From: Cryobacterium mannosilyticum
GTDB lineage: Bacteria; Actinomycetota; Actinomycetes; Actinomycetales; Microbacteriaceae
Direction: 5' to 3'
NCBI RefSeq assembly: GCF_004402705.1
Contig: NZ_SOFM01000016.1
Location: 124,001-188,000 of the forward strand
Length of the DNA: 64,000 nt
This document shows, one piece after another, positions 25,727 through 34,003 of this stretch (the stretch's first letter is position 1; every line of letters starts with the position of its first letter). A program made the translations under genes and the position numbers. The notes beneath the pieces were generated by a model that saw only the letters and a program-made list of their open reading frames with translations, had not been told where the DNA came from and ran no database searches.

Positions 25727-25732
25727 TACAAT
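25727..25732 (+). promoter_or_regulatory. leaderless-type -10 box of the LysR gene
   Basis: TACAAT, six bases before the ATG at 25739. Confidence 0.6.
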
Positions 25733-25738
25733 CGCTGA

Positions 25739-26671
25739 ATGGAATTGCGCCAGCTCGAACACTTCGTCGCCGTGGCCGAGGAACGCCACTTCACCCGGGC
25801 CGCGGAGCTCCTGCAGATCTCGCAGTCCGGCCTGTCGGCGTCGATCCGCGCCCTCGAGATCGAACTGGGCACGTCCCTGTTCGTCCGCAGCACCAGGCGG
25901 GTCGAACTGACGACCGCCGGCCGGGCGCTGCTGACGGATGCGGTGCGCACCCTGGCCAGCGCCGCCGCCGCCCGCAACGCGGTGGCCGCGGTGCGCGGGC
26001 TGATGCGCGGCACCCTCACGGTCGGCGCCGAGCCCTGCCTCGGGTCGGTCGACCTGCCGGCTGAGCTGGCGGAGTTCCGGCGGCTGAACCCGGGCGTCGA
26101 GATCCGGTTGCGCTACGCCGGTTCCGTCGACCTCACCGAGAGCGTCGCCGGCGGGCAGACCGATGTCGCGCTCGTGGTCGAGACCGGCGACACCCCGCCC
26201 GGGGTGCGGCTGCTCCGGCTGAGCACGCAGAACCTGATCGTGCTCTGTCACCCCGGGCATCCGCTCGCCGCCAGTGCCGGGATCGAGATGGACTCCCTGC
26301 GCACCGAGTCGCTCGTCGGCTTCCAGGCCGGCTGGGGTGCGCACGTGCTGACCCGGCGCGCCTTCGCCGCGGCCGGGTTCGACTACCGGGCCACCCTCGA
26401 GGTGAACGACGTGCACCCGCTGCTCGACCTGGTCGGCCACAACCTCGGCATCGCGATCGTGCCGGAGAGCTTCGCGGAGAAACGCCCGGACGAGTTGCGC
26501 GCGGTGGCATTGCACGCGGGGATGCCGCAGTGGCACGTCGCGGTGGCCGTGGCGGACGAGCCGAGCCCGGCCGCCACGGCGTTCCTCGATCAGCTGCTCA
26601 CCCGGGCGCCCGCTCAGGCGGCGTCGAGCGTCGCCGATTCCTCCGGGGTGAGAGTGAACTCGGCCGCCTGA
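25739..26671 (+). CDS. LysR-family transcriptional regulator
   Basis: A 310-residue regulator. The N-terminal winged helix reads MELRQLEHFVAVAEERHFTRAAELL with recognition helix SQSGLSASIRALE, and the effector domain runs from about residue 90 to 295. TACAAT at 25727-25732 indicates a leaderless mRNA. The last 18 or so residues (from about APAQAAS) are encoded antisense to the convergent aldo/keto reductase over 58 bp and are probably an extension without function. Because the neighbour genes are convergent or separate, its target is not obvious; control of the facing reductase operon is possible. Confidence 0.9.
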   Translation: MELRQLEHFVAVAEERHFTRAAELLQISQSGLSASIRALEIELGTSLFVRSTRRVELTTAGRALLTDAVRTLASAAAARNAVAAVRGLMRGTLTVGAEPCLGSVDLPAELAEFRRLNPGVEIRLRYAGSVDLTESVAGGQTDVALVVETGDTPPGVRLLRLSTQNLIVLCHPGHPLAASAGIEMDSLRTESLVGFQAGWGAHVLTRRAFAAAGFDYRATLEVNDVHPLLDLVGHNLGIAIVPESFAEKRPDELRAVALHAGMPQWHVAVAVADEPSPAATAFLDQLLTRAPAQAASSVADSSGVRVNSAA

Positions 26672-27474
26672 ACCGAATCCCGGATGCTCTCCGGACGGGA
26701 GGCGCCCGGGATCGGAATCACGTGCGGCGACTTCGACAGGTGCCAGGCGAGGCAGACCACCTGCGGGCTCACGCCGCGTGCGGCGGCGACGGTCTGGAAC
26801 GCGGGGAACCGATCGCCGAGTGCCGCCGCGGACAGGATGCCGCCGAGCGGCCGCCAGGGGAGGAACGCGATGCCGAGCTCATCGCAGAGCCGCAGCTCCG
26901 ACTCGCTGCTGCGGAACGCGGGCGAGAACTGGTTCTGCACGCTCGCCAGGCGACCGCCCAGGATCTCCCTGGCCAGCAGGATCTGCTCCGGGTTCGCGTT
27001 GGAGATGCCGGCCAGCTCGATCGTGCCCGCGTCGAGCAGGTCGCGCAGGGCTCCGATCGAGTCGGCGTACGGCACGGCCGGGTCGGGCCGGTGGAACTGG
27101 TACAGCCCGATCGCGTCGCCGCCGAGGCGTTTCAGTGACGCCTCGGCCGCCTGCTTCACGTACTCGGGCCGGCCGTCGACGGTCCAGGTGCCGTCCCCGG
27201 GCCGGAGATGCCCACCCTTCGTCGCCACCAGCACGGTCGACGTGTCGCCTCCCCACGACCCGATCGCGCCGGCGATCAGAGTTTCGTTGTGGCCGACCTC
27301 GTCGCTGTGCACGTGGTACGAATCCGCCGTGTCGAAAAGGGTCACGCCCTCCTCCAGGGCGGCGTGGATGGTGGCGACGGAGCGTGCGGCATCCGGTCGG
27401 CCCTCGATCGACATGGGCATGCCGCCGAGTCCGATCGCGCTGACCTGACGGTGGGCGATGAGCCGGGTCTTCAT
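26614..27474 (-). CDS. aldo/keto reductase
   Basis: A 286-residue NADPH-type aldo/keto reductase. The catalytic Asp and Tyr lie in LFDTADSYHVHSDE, the lysine in VATKGG and the His in YQFHRPDP. The cofactor segment IPIPGASRPESI is near the C-terminus. Its ATG overlaps the stop of the upstream epimerase (ATGA), so it is the third gene of a reductase-epimerase-reductase operon. The substrate is unknown; sugar or ketone reduction is plausible. Confidence 0.88.
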   Translation of the reverse strand: MKTRLIAHRQVSAIGLGGMPMSIEGRPDAARSVATIHAALEEGVTLFDTADSYHVHSDEVGHNETLIAGAIGSWGGDTSTVLVATKGGHLRPGDGTWTVDGRPEYVKQAAEASLKRLGGDAIGLYQFHRPDPAVPYADSIGALRDLLDAGTIELAGISNANPEQILLAREILGGRLASVQNQFSPAFRSSESELRLCDELGIAFLPWRPLGGILSAAALGDRFPAFQTVAAARGVSPQVVCLAWHLSKSPHVIPIPGASRPESIRDSVQAAEFTLTPEESATLDAA

Positions 27475-28532
27475 GAGTCCTTCAATCCCCGGGCGAAGCC
27501 GGTTTCGGGCCGTGCGGCCGCAATGAGTGCGTCGAATGTGCTCGTCAGCGCCGGGTTGGGCAGCTGGTGTTCCGGATGCGCGTCGAACCAGGCGAGGGTG
27601 GCCCGGGCTCCCCGCCAGAGCGGCGTGGTGCAGACGAACTCCGGCACCAGCGCCCTGACCTTGGTGTTGTCGAAGATCACCGAATGGGCCTTGTCCCCGA
27701 GAAGCGGCGGGCCGAGCTCCGGGTCGGCGGCCGCGATCGTCTCCGACGCCACGTGCACGAGGTCGGGCTCCGGGGCTCCGGCTGCCGCGGCATACACGGC
27801 GTAGATGGCATTCCACGGCATGACCTCGTCGGAGGTGATCGTGAAACTGTCGCCCACCGCCTGGGGAAGACCGAGCAGCCCGACGAACGCCTTCGCAAAA
27901 TCGGTGCTGTGCGTGAGCGTCCACAGCGATGTGCCGTCACCGTGCACGACAACGGGCGCCCCGGCCCGCAGCCGGACGATGTCCGACCAGCCGCCGGTGA
28001 GCGGAATCTGAGTGTGGTCATAGGTGTGCGACGGGCGCACGATCGTCACCGGGAAACCCCGTTCGCGATACGCGGCGACAAGAAGGTCCTCGCCGGCGAT
28101 CTTGTCCCGCGAATACTGCCAGAACGGGTTGCGCAGGGGAGTCGACTCGCGAATCGGCAGAACGCCCGGGGGCTTCTGGTAGGCCGAGGCCGAGCTGATG
28201 AAGACGTACTGCCCCGTTCGCCCCTCGAACAGTTCGATGTCGGCCGCGACCTGGCCGGGCGTGAAGGCGACGAAGTCGACGACGACGTCGAAGCTGCGGG
28301 AGCCGAGCGCGGAGCGGACGGATGCGGGATCACGGATGTCCGCGACCAGCAGTTCGGTTCCGGCCGGCAGGGGGCGGAGCGTCGCCCGGCCGCGGTTGAG
28401 GATGGTCAGGCGGTGGCCGGCGGCGACGGCCCGCTCAGCGGCGGCGGCGCTGATCACCCCGGTGCCCCCGACGAAGAGCACGGTCAGCCCGGCGCTCGCC
28501 GGCGGGAGGGAGCCCGTCGCCGGCGTCACCAT
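27471..28532 (-). CDS. NAD-dependent epimerase/dehydratase family protein
   Basis: A 353-residue extended short-chain dehydrogenase/reductase. The nucleotide motif VLFVGGTGVISAAAA (GGTGxI form) is followed by the strand-2 motif LNRG. The catalytic segment is SSASAYQKP with a later YSRDK (YxxxK). This subgroup includes mRNA-binding-like and isoflavone-reductase-like atypical epimerases. The ATG overlaps the stop of the upstream aldo/keto reductase by seven bases. A role in sugar or polyol conversion with its two reductase neighbours is inferred. Confidence 0.87.
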   Translation of the reverse strand: MVTPATGSLPPASAGLTVLFVGGTGVISAAAAERAVAAGHRLTILNRGRATLRPLPAGTELLVADIRDPASVRSALGSRSFDVVVDFVAFTPGQVAADIELFEGRTGQYVFISSASAYQKPPGVLPIRESTPLRNPFWQYSRDKIAGEDLLVAAYRERGFPVTIVRPSHTYDHTQIPLTGGWSDIVRLRAGAPVVVHGDGTSLWTLTHSTDFAKAFVGLLGLPQAVGDSFTITSDEVMPWNAIYAVYAAAAGAPEPDLVHVASETIAAADPELGPPLLGDKAHSVIFDNTKVRALVPEFVCTTPLWRGARATLAWFDAHPEHQLPNPALTSTFDALIAAARPETGFARGLKDS

Positions 28533-29497
28533 GCGTAGTGCTCCGGTGCCGGCTTCCGGCCCGGGAAGATCTCGTCCAGCCGGGCGAGGGCCGCCGTGTC
28601 GAGGCTGACCGTGAGCGCTCGAACCGCGGCGTCCAGCTGGCCCTGCGTGCGCGGACCCACGATCGGCGCGGTGACGGCGGGCTGGTGCAGCAGCCAGGCC
28701 AGGCCGACGTCGCCCGGCTCGTGGCCGAGCTCCGCGCAGAAGTCCTCGTACTTCCCGATCGCGGTGCGGTGCTTCGCGAGCTGTTCGCCGACCTTGCCCT
28801 CGAGGCGTCGCTTGCCCTCCTGCTCCTTGCGGAGCACCCCGCCGAGCAGTCCGCCCTGCAGCGGCGACCAGGGGATGATGCCCAGGCCGTGGCTCACAGC
28901 CGAGGGAATGACCTCGAGCTCGATGTCCCGGGTCAGCAGGTTGTAGATCGACTGCTCGCTGACCAGCCCGGTGAAGTTGCGCCGCCGCGCCTCCGCCTGG
29001 GCGGTGGCGATGTGCCAGCCGGCGAAGTTGCTGCTGCCGGCGTAAAGGATCTTGCCCTGCGCGACGGCCGTCTCCATCGCCTGCCAGATCTCGTCCCACG
29101 GGGTGTCCCGGTCCACGTGGTGGAACTGGTAGATGTCGATGTAGTCCGTCTGCAGCCGCTTCAGGCTCGCGTCGAGGGCGCGACGGATGTTCAGCGCAGA
29201 GAGCTTGCCCTCGTTGGGCAGTCCGCTCATGTCGCCGTAGAGCTTGGTCGCGAGCACGGTTCCCTCCCGGCGGGCGCCGCCCTGGGCGAACCAGTCGCCG
29301 ATGATTTTCTCGGTGCCGCCCTTGCCGGTGCTGTCACCGTACACATTGGCGGTGTCGAAGTAGTTGATGCCGTAGCCACGAGCCGCGTCCATGATGGCGT
29401 GCGCGTCGGCCTCCGGGGTCCAGTGGCCGAAGTTCATCGTGCCGAGGCAGAGCCGGGAGACCGCGAGGCCGGAACGGCCGAGATGTGTGTAGTCCAT
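28526..29497 (-). CDS. aldo/keto reductase (Tas/YajO-like)
   Basis: A 323-residue aldo/keto reductase of the larger potassium-channel-beta-like group. INYFDTANVYGDS holds the catalytic Asp and Tyr, LATKLYGD the lysine and DIYQFHHVD the His. The cofactor segment is PIVGPRTQGQLDAA. I chose ATG 29497 because GGAGG lies eight bases upstream; a GTG five codons earlier overlaps that site. It is the first gene of the three-gene operon. Confidence 0.9.
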   Translation of the reverse strand: MDYTHLGRSGLAVSRLCLGTMNFGHWTPEADAHAIMDAARGYGINYFDTANVYGDSTGKGGTEKIIGDWFAQGGARREGTVLATKLYGDMSGLPNEGKLSALNIRRALDASLKRLQTDYIDIYQFHHVDRDTPWDEIWQAMETAVAQGKILYAGSSNFAGWHIATAQAEARRRNFTGLVSEQSIYNLLTRDIELEVIPSAVSHGLGIIPWSPLQGGLLGGVLRKEQEGKRRLEGKVGEQLAKHRTAIGKYEDFCAELGHEPGDVGLAWLLHQPAVTAPIVGPRTQGQLDAAVRALTVSLDTAALARLDEIFPGRKPAPEHYAW

Positions 29498-29617
29498 CTG
29501 CCCAGCCTCCACCCGTACCGAGTGAACTGTCCAACAGGGGCAGCGGATGTCATTGTGCGCTTGGGCTTCTCAATCTCGAAGGTGAGGCGCTCTCAGCTTG
29601 CTCACGGTCGGGCGTCA

Positions 29618-29623
29618 TACAGT
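29618..29623 (+). promoter_or_regulatory. leaderless-type -10 box before a small upstream ORF
   Basis: TACAGT lies six bases before a GTG at 29630 that opens a nine-codon frame ending on the start codon of the esterase gene. Confidence 0.45.
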
Positions 29624-29629
29624 CGGCTG

Positions 29630-29659
29630 GTGATCCAGACCCACCGCTCCCTCGCATGA
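29630..29659 (+). CDS. nine-codon upstream ORF overlapping the esterase start
   Basis: GTG at 29630 encodes MIQTHRSLA and stops at TGA 29657-29659, which overlaps the esterase ATG (29656) as ATGA. With TACAGT six bases in front it could be translated from a leaderless mRNA and pass ribosomes to the esterase, which has no ribosome binding site. The evidence is positional only. Confidence 0.4.
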   Translation: MIQTHRSLA

Positions 29660-30690
29660 CGAGCCCACCTCCAGCAATCGGCACCGACGCACGCCCCGCC
29701 TCCGCCGCACCAAGGCGAACACCGAAGAAGCCGAAATCGCACAAGGAGACGGCGCTCTCCCGGGTTCCGGTCTGGGTCTGGCGGGCATTGATGCACCGCA
29801 TCCTGCCCGGCGAACTGCACAAGTTCAACGCGGAGCCGATCGACACCGTCGACTACCACTTGGACCTCGACTACGCCGGCGACGGCATCCGTGACCATCG
29901 CCTCGACGTGATGGTGCCGCACGACGCGCCCGAACCGCTCCCGGTCTACATCTACTTCCACGGCGGCGGCTGGACATCGGGCGACAAGGCGCCGCTGACC
30001 AAGTACTGCGCGAGCCAGGCCGCCGACGGCATGGTCGTGGTCAACGCGAACTACCGGATGGCCACCCACTTCCAGCTCAAGCACATGCTCGAGGACGCCA
30101 ACGAGGTGCTCGACTGGGTGGCCCGCAACATCGACCGCTTCGGCGGCGACCCGACCCGGATCGTGCTCGGCGGCGACTCGGCCGGCGGGCACATCGCCGC
30201 GCTCCTGGCCGCCTCCGCCTACGAACCCAGGCTGGCCGCCTACTACGGCATCCGCCCGCAGGTCGAACCGGAAAACCTGCGCGGCCTCGTGCAGCACTGC
30301 AGCATCGCGGACGTCTCGGTGATGTTCGAGCGCGGCTTCGTGCTGAGCCTCAATTTTCTGCGGATGCTGCTGCCTGAGCGGGGCCGCGGCCTCGTGCTGC
30401 GCGCCGCGGCCCGGTTCATGTCCCCGATCGAGTGGCTGGACAGCGGGTTCCCGCCCGTCTTCGTGACCACCTCGGAGCGGGACTACTTCTACCGGGCCAA
30501 CCTCAATTTCATCGCGGCGCTGCGTCGCCGCTCGATCACCGTCGACACGCTGATCTATGAGCGCGGCCGGGCGAACACCCACCACACCTGGCAGCAGGAT
30601 TCCCGGCACCCCGAGTCCCAGGAGGTCTACCGTCGCCTCGGAGCCTTCGTGCGCCGGGTGGCCGCCCTGCCCGCCGCGGTCCCTGCCTGA
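29656..30690 (+). CDS. alpha/beta hydrolase, HSL-type carboxylesterase
   Basis: A 344-residue esterase/lipase of the hormone-sensitive-lipase type. The oxyanion motif is YFHGGGW near residue 105, and the nucleophile serine lies in LGGDSAGGHIAA near residue 180. The N-terminal 45 residues are basic and disordered. The chosen ATG at 29656 has no ribosome binding site but overlaps the stop of a nine-codon frame, suggesting coupling. A later ATG (MHRILPGEL) could be an alternative start. Confidence 0.82.
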   Translation: MTSPPPAIGTDARPASAAPRRTPKKPKSHKETALSRVPVWVWRALMHRILPGELHKFNAEPIDTVDYHLDLDYAGDGIRDHRLDVMVPHDAPEPLPVYIYFHGGGWTSGDKAPLTKYCASQAADGMVVVNANYRMATHFQLKHMLEDANEVLDWVARNIDRFGGDPTRIVLGGDSAGGHIAALLAASAYEPRLAAYYGIRPQVEPENLRGLVQHCSIADVSVMFERGFVLSLNFLRMLLPERGRGLVLRAAARFMSPIEWLDSGFPPVFVTTSERDYFYRANLNFIAALRRRSITVDTLIYERGRANTHHTWQQDSRHPESQEVYRRLGAFVRRVAALPAAVPA

Positions 30691-30727
30691 CCTGCAGCAG
30701 CAGCCTGACCGGGAGCAGCAGGAGGAG

Positions 30728-31366
30728 TCAGGACTGCGCGCCGGTGGCGGCGAGCACGCCGCCGAGGCCGATCATCATCACGCCGCCCGTCGCGGAGAGG
30801 TTCTCCATCCGGCGGGGCGATTTCGCGAACCAGTCCCTGGCCGACCCTGCTGCGAGCGCCCAGACGCTGTCGCCGAGCAGGGCGAGGAACACGAACAGCA
30901 TGCCCAGGGTCATCAGCTGCAACGGCACCGCTCCGGCCCGGTAGTCGACGAACTGCGGCAGCACCGCGACGAAGAAGACCATCGACTTGGGGTTGCTGAC
31001 GCCCACCACCGAGCCCTCTGCCAGCAGGCGCCAGTTGGACTTGCGGGCGACGCTCACCCCGATCTCCCTGGCCACCGCCCGGCGATGCCGGATGGCGTGC
31101 ACGCCCAGGTAGACGATGTAGGCGGCGCCGACGAACTTGATCACGGTGAAGACCACCACCGACTGGTTGACGATGGCCCCGAGGCCGAGCGCGACGGCCG
31201 CGATCACGGGAACCATGCCGAGGGCGTTGCCGAGCACGCTGAGGAAGCCGCCGATCCGGCCGAGCGCGAGCGACCGCCCGATCACGAACAGCACCGTCGG
31301 GCCGGGCAGCGCGATCAGCGCGACGGAGGCCAGCGCGAACGTCAGCAGGTTGGACAGGGGAACCAT
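30728..31366 (-). CDS. LysE-family amino-acid or metabolite exporter
   Basis: A 212-residue inner-membrane protein with six hydrophobic segments. LIALPGPTVLFVIGRSLALG near residue 18 is the LysE/RhtB signature, and the middle SVVGVSNPKSMVFF holds the conserved NPK motif. The family exports amino acids or homoserine-like compounds. TAGCAT six bases before the ATG indicates a leaderless mRNA. Confidence 0.92.
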   Translation of the reverse strand: MVPLSNLLTFALASVALIALPGPTVLFVIGRSLALGRIGGFLSVLGNALGMVPVIAAVALGLGAIVNQSVVVFTVIKFVGAAYIVYLGVHAIRHRRAVAREIGVSVARKSNWRLLAEGSVVGVSNPKSMVFFVAVLPQFVDYRAGAVPLQLMTLGMLFVFLALLGDSVWALAAGSARDWFAKSPRRMENLSATGGVMMIGLGGVLAATGAQS

Positions 31367-31372
31367 GGGGCA

Positions 31373-31378
31373 ATGCTA
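31373..31378 (-). promoter_or_regulatory. leaderless-type -10 box of the LysE gene
   Basis: TAGCAT on the minus strand, six bases before the ATG at 31366. Confidence 0.6.
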
Positions 31379-31486
31379 GACCGCGCCGGGCCCCATCCGC
31401 TGTGGCAATCGTGCAGGTTCCTGGCCTGGCGTGACGGATGCTTGTGGCCCTCAGCAGAAAATGCGCGGACCGGGCTTTCCTGGCCC

Positions 31487-31492
31487 TAGCAT
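31487..31492 (+). promoter_or_regulatory. leaderless-type -10 box of the thioesterase gene
   Basis: TAGCAT six bases before GTG 31499; it selects this GTG over the ATG two codons later. Confidence 0.55.
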
Positions 31493-31498
31493 CGCAGG

Positions 31499-32062
31499 GT
31501 GCATATGCTCTGGCGAACCCTCCTCCACAGTCTGCTGTCCCGCTTCGGAGCGAGGCTCGGCCACTACGACGTCGCCCGCACCCGGTTCATCACCCTGCCG
31601 ACCGACCAGGACATCCTGCGGCACATGAACAACGGGGTATACCTGTCGATCATGGACATCGCCCGGTTCGACCTGCTGCATCGCACCGGGATCTGGGCGA
31701 TCTTCCTCGCCAAAGGCTGGTACCCCGTCGTCGTCTCGGAGACGATCAGCTTCCGGAAGTCCCTGACCCTCGGCCAGCGCTTCACCGTCGAGTCGCGCAT
31801 TCTCGGCTTCGACGAGAAGGCCGTCTACGTGGAGCAGCGCTTCGTGCGACCGGATGCCGACGGCGCGCCCGAGGTCTACGCCCAGGGCTTCATCCGCGGC
31901 CGATTCCTCAAGCGCGGCGGCGGAGTCGTCACGATCGACGAGCTCACCGACGCGGTCGGGGCGGTGCCGGCATCCGTCACCGTTCCGCACTGGCTGCTGG
32001 AGTGGAGCACGGATGTGGCGATGCCCGCGACCCGCGCGGCCGCCCCCAGCCTCTGGGAGTAG
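31499..32062 (+). CDS. thioesterase-like (hotdog fold) protein
   Basis: A 187-residue protein with an N-terminal amphipathic helix and a hotdog domain. DQDILRHMNNGVYLSIMDIARFD matches the THEM6/4-hydroxybenzoyl-CoA thioesterase active-site region, and VVVSETISFRKSLTLGQ is the second strand pair. The expected reaction is acyl-CoA hydrolysis. The GTG start is chosen because TAGCAT lies exactly six bases upstream; ATG 31505 is an alternative. Confidence 0.8.
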   Translation: MHMLWRTLLHSLLSRFGARLGHYDVARTRFITLPTDQDILRHMNNGVYLSIMDIARFDLLHRTGIWAIFLAKGWYPVVVSETISFRKSLTLGQRFTVESRILGFDEKAVYVEQRFVRPDADGAPEVYAQGFIRGRFLKRGGGVVTIDELTDAVGAVPASVTVPHWLLEWSTDVAMPATRAAAPSLWE

Positions 32063-32084
32063 CCTCGCCGGCGGAACCCACCGG

Positions 32085-32597
32085 TCAGTGGATCGGTTCG
32101 GCGGCCCGCTTGGGAACGACGAGCTCCCGGTAGTACTCGGCGTGCGGGTGGTAGTGCGCGCGATCGGGGAGCGGCTTCCCGAGCCGGGCGGCGACCAGGC
32201 GGTCGAAGTAGTAGTCCCAGTACGGGCCGACTGTCTCGGCGTCCGCCGCGCTGTGCAGCCGCTGGCCGAACGTGAGGGTGGTCATCCCCGCACCCTCGAC
32301 GAGGTGCAGGATGACGTGCCGGGCGGCGTCGCCCTCGCCGATGTTGACGGTGAACCGCTTCGGCGGGATGCAGGTGAGGATGCTGACGTACTCCCACTCG
32401 GCGCCCGGCTCGTCGAGGCGGAAGCGCACGGCGCCGGTCTCGGGGGAGCCGGTGTAGGTGCCGATCCAGCCGGCGAGGCCGGCGGGTCGGCTCATGCTCG
32501 CCCACACGTCGTCGATCGGCGCGGTGAAGAGCCGATCGAGCATGAGATAGAGCCCGTCCTCGCGCTGGGCGAGGCGTCCGGTTGGCTTGGCTGACAT
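32085..32597 (-). CDS. SRPBCC/AHSA1-domain protein
   Basis: A 170-residue START-like domain protein. LDRLFTAPIDDVWASMSRPAGLAGWIG is the typical AHSA1 opening, and TLTFGQRL a central strand. The ATG at 32597 follows GGAGG by six bases; an in-frame ATG four codons earlier overlaps this site. These proteins often pair with an ArsR regulator, which is absent here. Ligand and role are unknown. Confidence 0.85.
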   Translation of the reverse strand: MSAKPTGRLAQREDGLYLMLDRLFTAPIDDVWASMSRPAGLAGWIGTYTGSPETGAVRFRLDEPGAEWEYVSILTCIPPKRFTVNIGEGDAARHVILHLVEGAGMTTLTFGQRLHSAADAETVGPYWDYYFDRLVAARLGKPLPDRAHYHPHAEYYRELVVPKRAAEPIH

Positions 32598-32870
32598 GGG
32601 AACCTCCACGGTGAGTGAGGCACTGGCCTCACTACAAAACTATGCCCTTCTCCGGCCGGGGGCCAGCGGCCACGCCAAGCGCCGGCCCGGGGGAGGGTCC
32701 CCCGCCAGGGCGATGCCTTGACTTGGGCGCGGCCCGGGAGCAGGATGGCCGCGAGAAACACCTCACGTCGTTCCGTGACCTGAGGACCGCTCCCGCCGTG
32801 ACAAGCCGGCCGCCCATCGCCGCCATCGGCATGATCCCTGGGCCACACCTACTCAATCGGAGGAAAAACC

Positions 32871-33953
32871 ATGGGTGTCAAACGAACTCTGTTCCATGCC
32901 GCGGCCCTGGCCGCCCTGATCGTGCCGGCGATCCTCGTTCCGTCGATCGCCGGAGCCACCACCGGACACGGGACCGATGCGCATCCGGCCGTCGCCGAAC
33001 TGCTCGTCTCCGGCCTCGAAGGCACCAGCGGCGGCGCCATCGGACCTGACGGGGCGCTCTACGTCGCCGAGGGGACGACCGGCGAGATCACCAGGATCGA
33101 TCCCGGCAGCGGTGCCACCACGACCTTCGCATCCGGCCTGCCCAAGGCGGTGATCCCCATCGGCGGTCCGATCGACGTCGCGTTCGTCGGCGACACGGCC
33201 TACGTGCTCGTGTCGGTTGTCGGCCCGGATGTCGGCGGGAACCAGATCGACGGGATCTACCGGGTTGACGGCCCGAACACCTTCACGGTCATCGCCGACC
33301 TCGGCGAGTTCTCGCGCACGCATCCGCCGGCCACCGCGTTCGACCTTGATCGCGGGGTGCAATTCGCTCTGCAGCCGGTGCGGGGCGGATTCCTCGTCTC
33401 CGACGGCCATCACAACCGGGTGTTGTCGGTGTCGAGGTCGGGCGAGGTGAGCGAGCTCATCGGGTTCGGCAACATCGTTCCGACCGGGCTGGCCGTGGCC
33501 GGCAAGACCGTGTACCTGGCCGAGGCCGGCCCGGTGCCGCACGACCCCGCCGACGGCAAGGTTGTCTCGTTCCCGCTCAGAAACCCGGACACCGAGGAAG
33601 TGACCGACGTGGCCTCGGGGTTCAGCTTGCTTGTCGACGTGGAATTCGGGCGCTGCGGCGCGCTCTACGCCCTCTCCCAGGGCGATTCGCCGGGTAATGT
33701 TCCCGCCGGCTCTCCGGCACTGCCGAACAGTGGGGAGCTGCTCCGGGTGAACGACGACGGCACCTTCTCCGTTGTCACGGCCGAGCTGAATCTGCCGACC
33801 TCCGTCGATTTCCTGGGTGACACAGCCCTGGTCGTCACGCACAACGGTGAGGTCTGGAAGATCCGGGGTGTCTCGCGGGCGGCCGGCGATTCCGAGCGGA
33901 AGGGAGGCGACTGCCGCGGTGACGACCGCGGTCATGGCGACGACCACAGCTGA
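32871..33953 (+). CDS. secreted ScyD/ScyE-family beta-propeller protein
   Basis: A 360-residue exported protein. Residues 1-29 form a signal peptide (basic KR, hydrophobic core, IAGATT cleavage region). The rest has repeated NHL/propeller-like blades such as SGGAIGPDGALYVAEG and VPTGLAVAGKTVYLAEAG, as in the ScyD/ScyE family. The tail is charged and His/Asp-rich (KGGDCRGDDRGHGDDHS). A perfect GGAGG ribosome binding site precedes the ATG. The 273-bp gap in front holds no other recognisable feature. Substrate unknown. Confidence 0.85.
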   Translation: MGVKRTLFHAAALAALIVPAILVPSIAGATTGHGTDAHPAVAELLVSGLEGTSGGAIGPDGALYVAEGTTGEITRIDPGSGATTTFASGLPKAVIPIGGPIDVAFVGDTAYVLVSVVGPDVGGNQIDGIYRVDGPNTFTVIADLGEFSRTHPPATAFDLDRGVQFALQPVRGGFLVSDGHHNRVLSVSRSGEVSELIGFGNIVPTGLAVAGKTVYLAEAGPVPHDPADGKVVSFPLRNPDTEEVTDVASGFSLLVDVEFGRCGALYALSQGDSPGNVPAGSPALPNSGELLRVNDDGTFSVVTAELNLPTSVDFLGDTALVVTHNGEVWKIRGVSRAAGDSERKGGDCRGDDRGHGDDHS

Positions 33954-34003
33954 CGCCGGTCGCGCCTGACGCTCGACGTCCCGGGATTCTGCGCGGCGGC
34001 GGG

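Noticed and set aside
32598..32870. A small gene in the gap before the ScyD-like gene
   Set aside because: Open frames there are short, lack ribosome binding sites and resemble no known protein.
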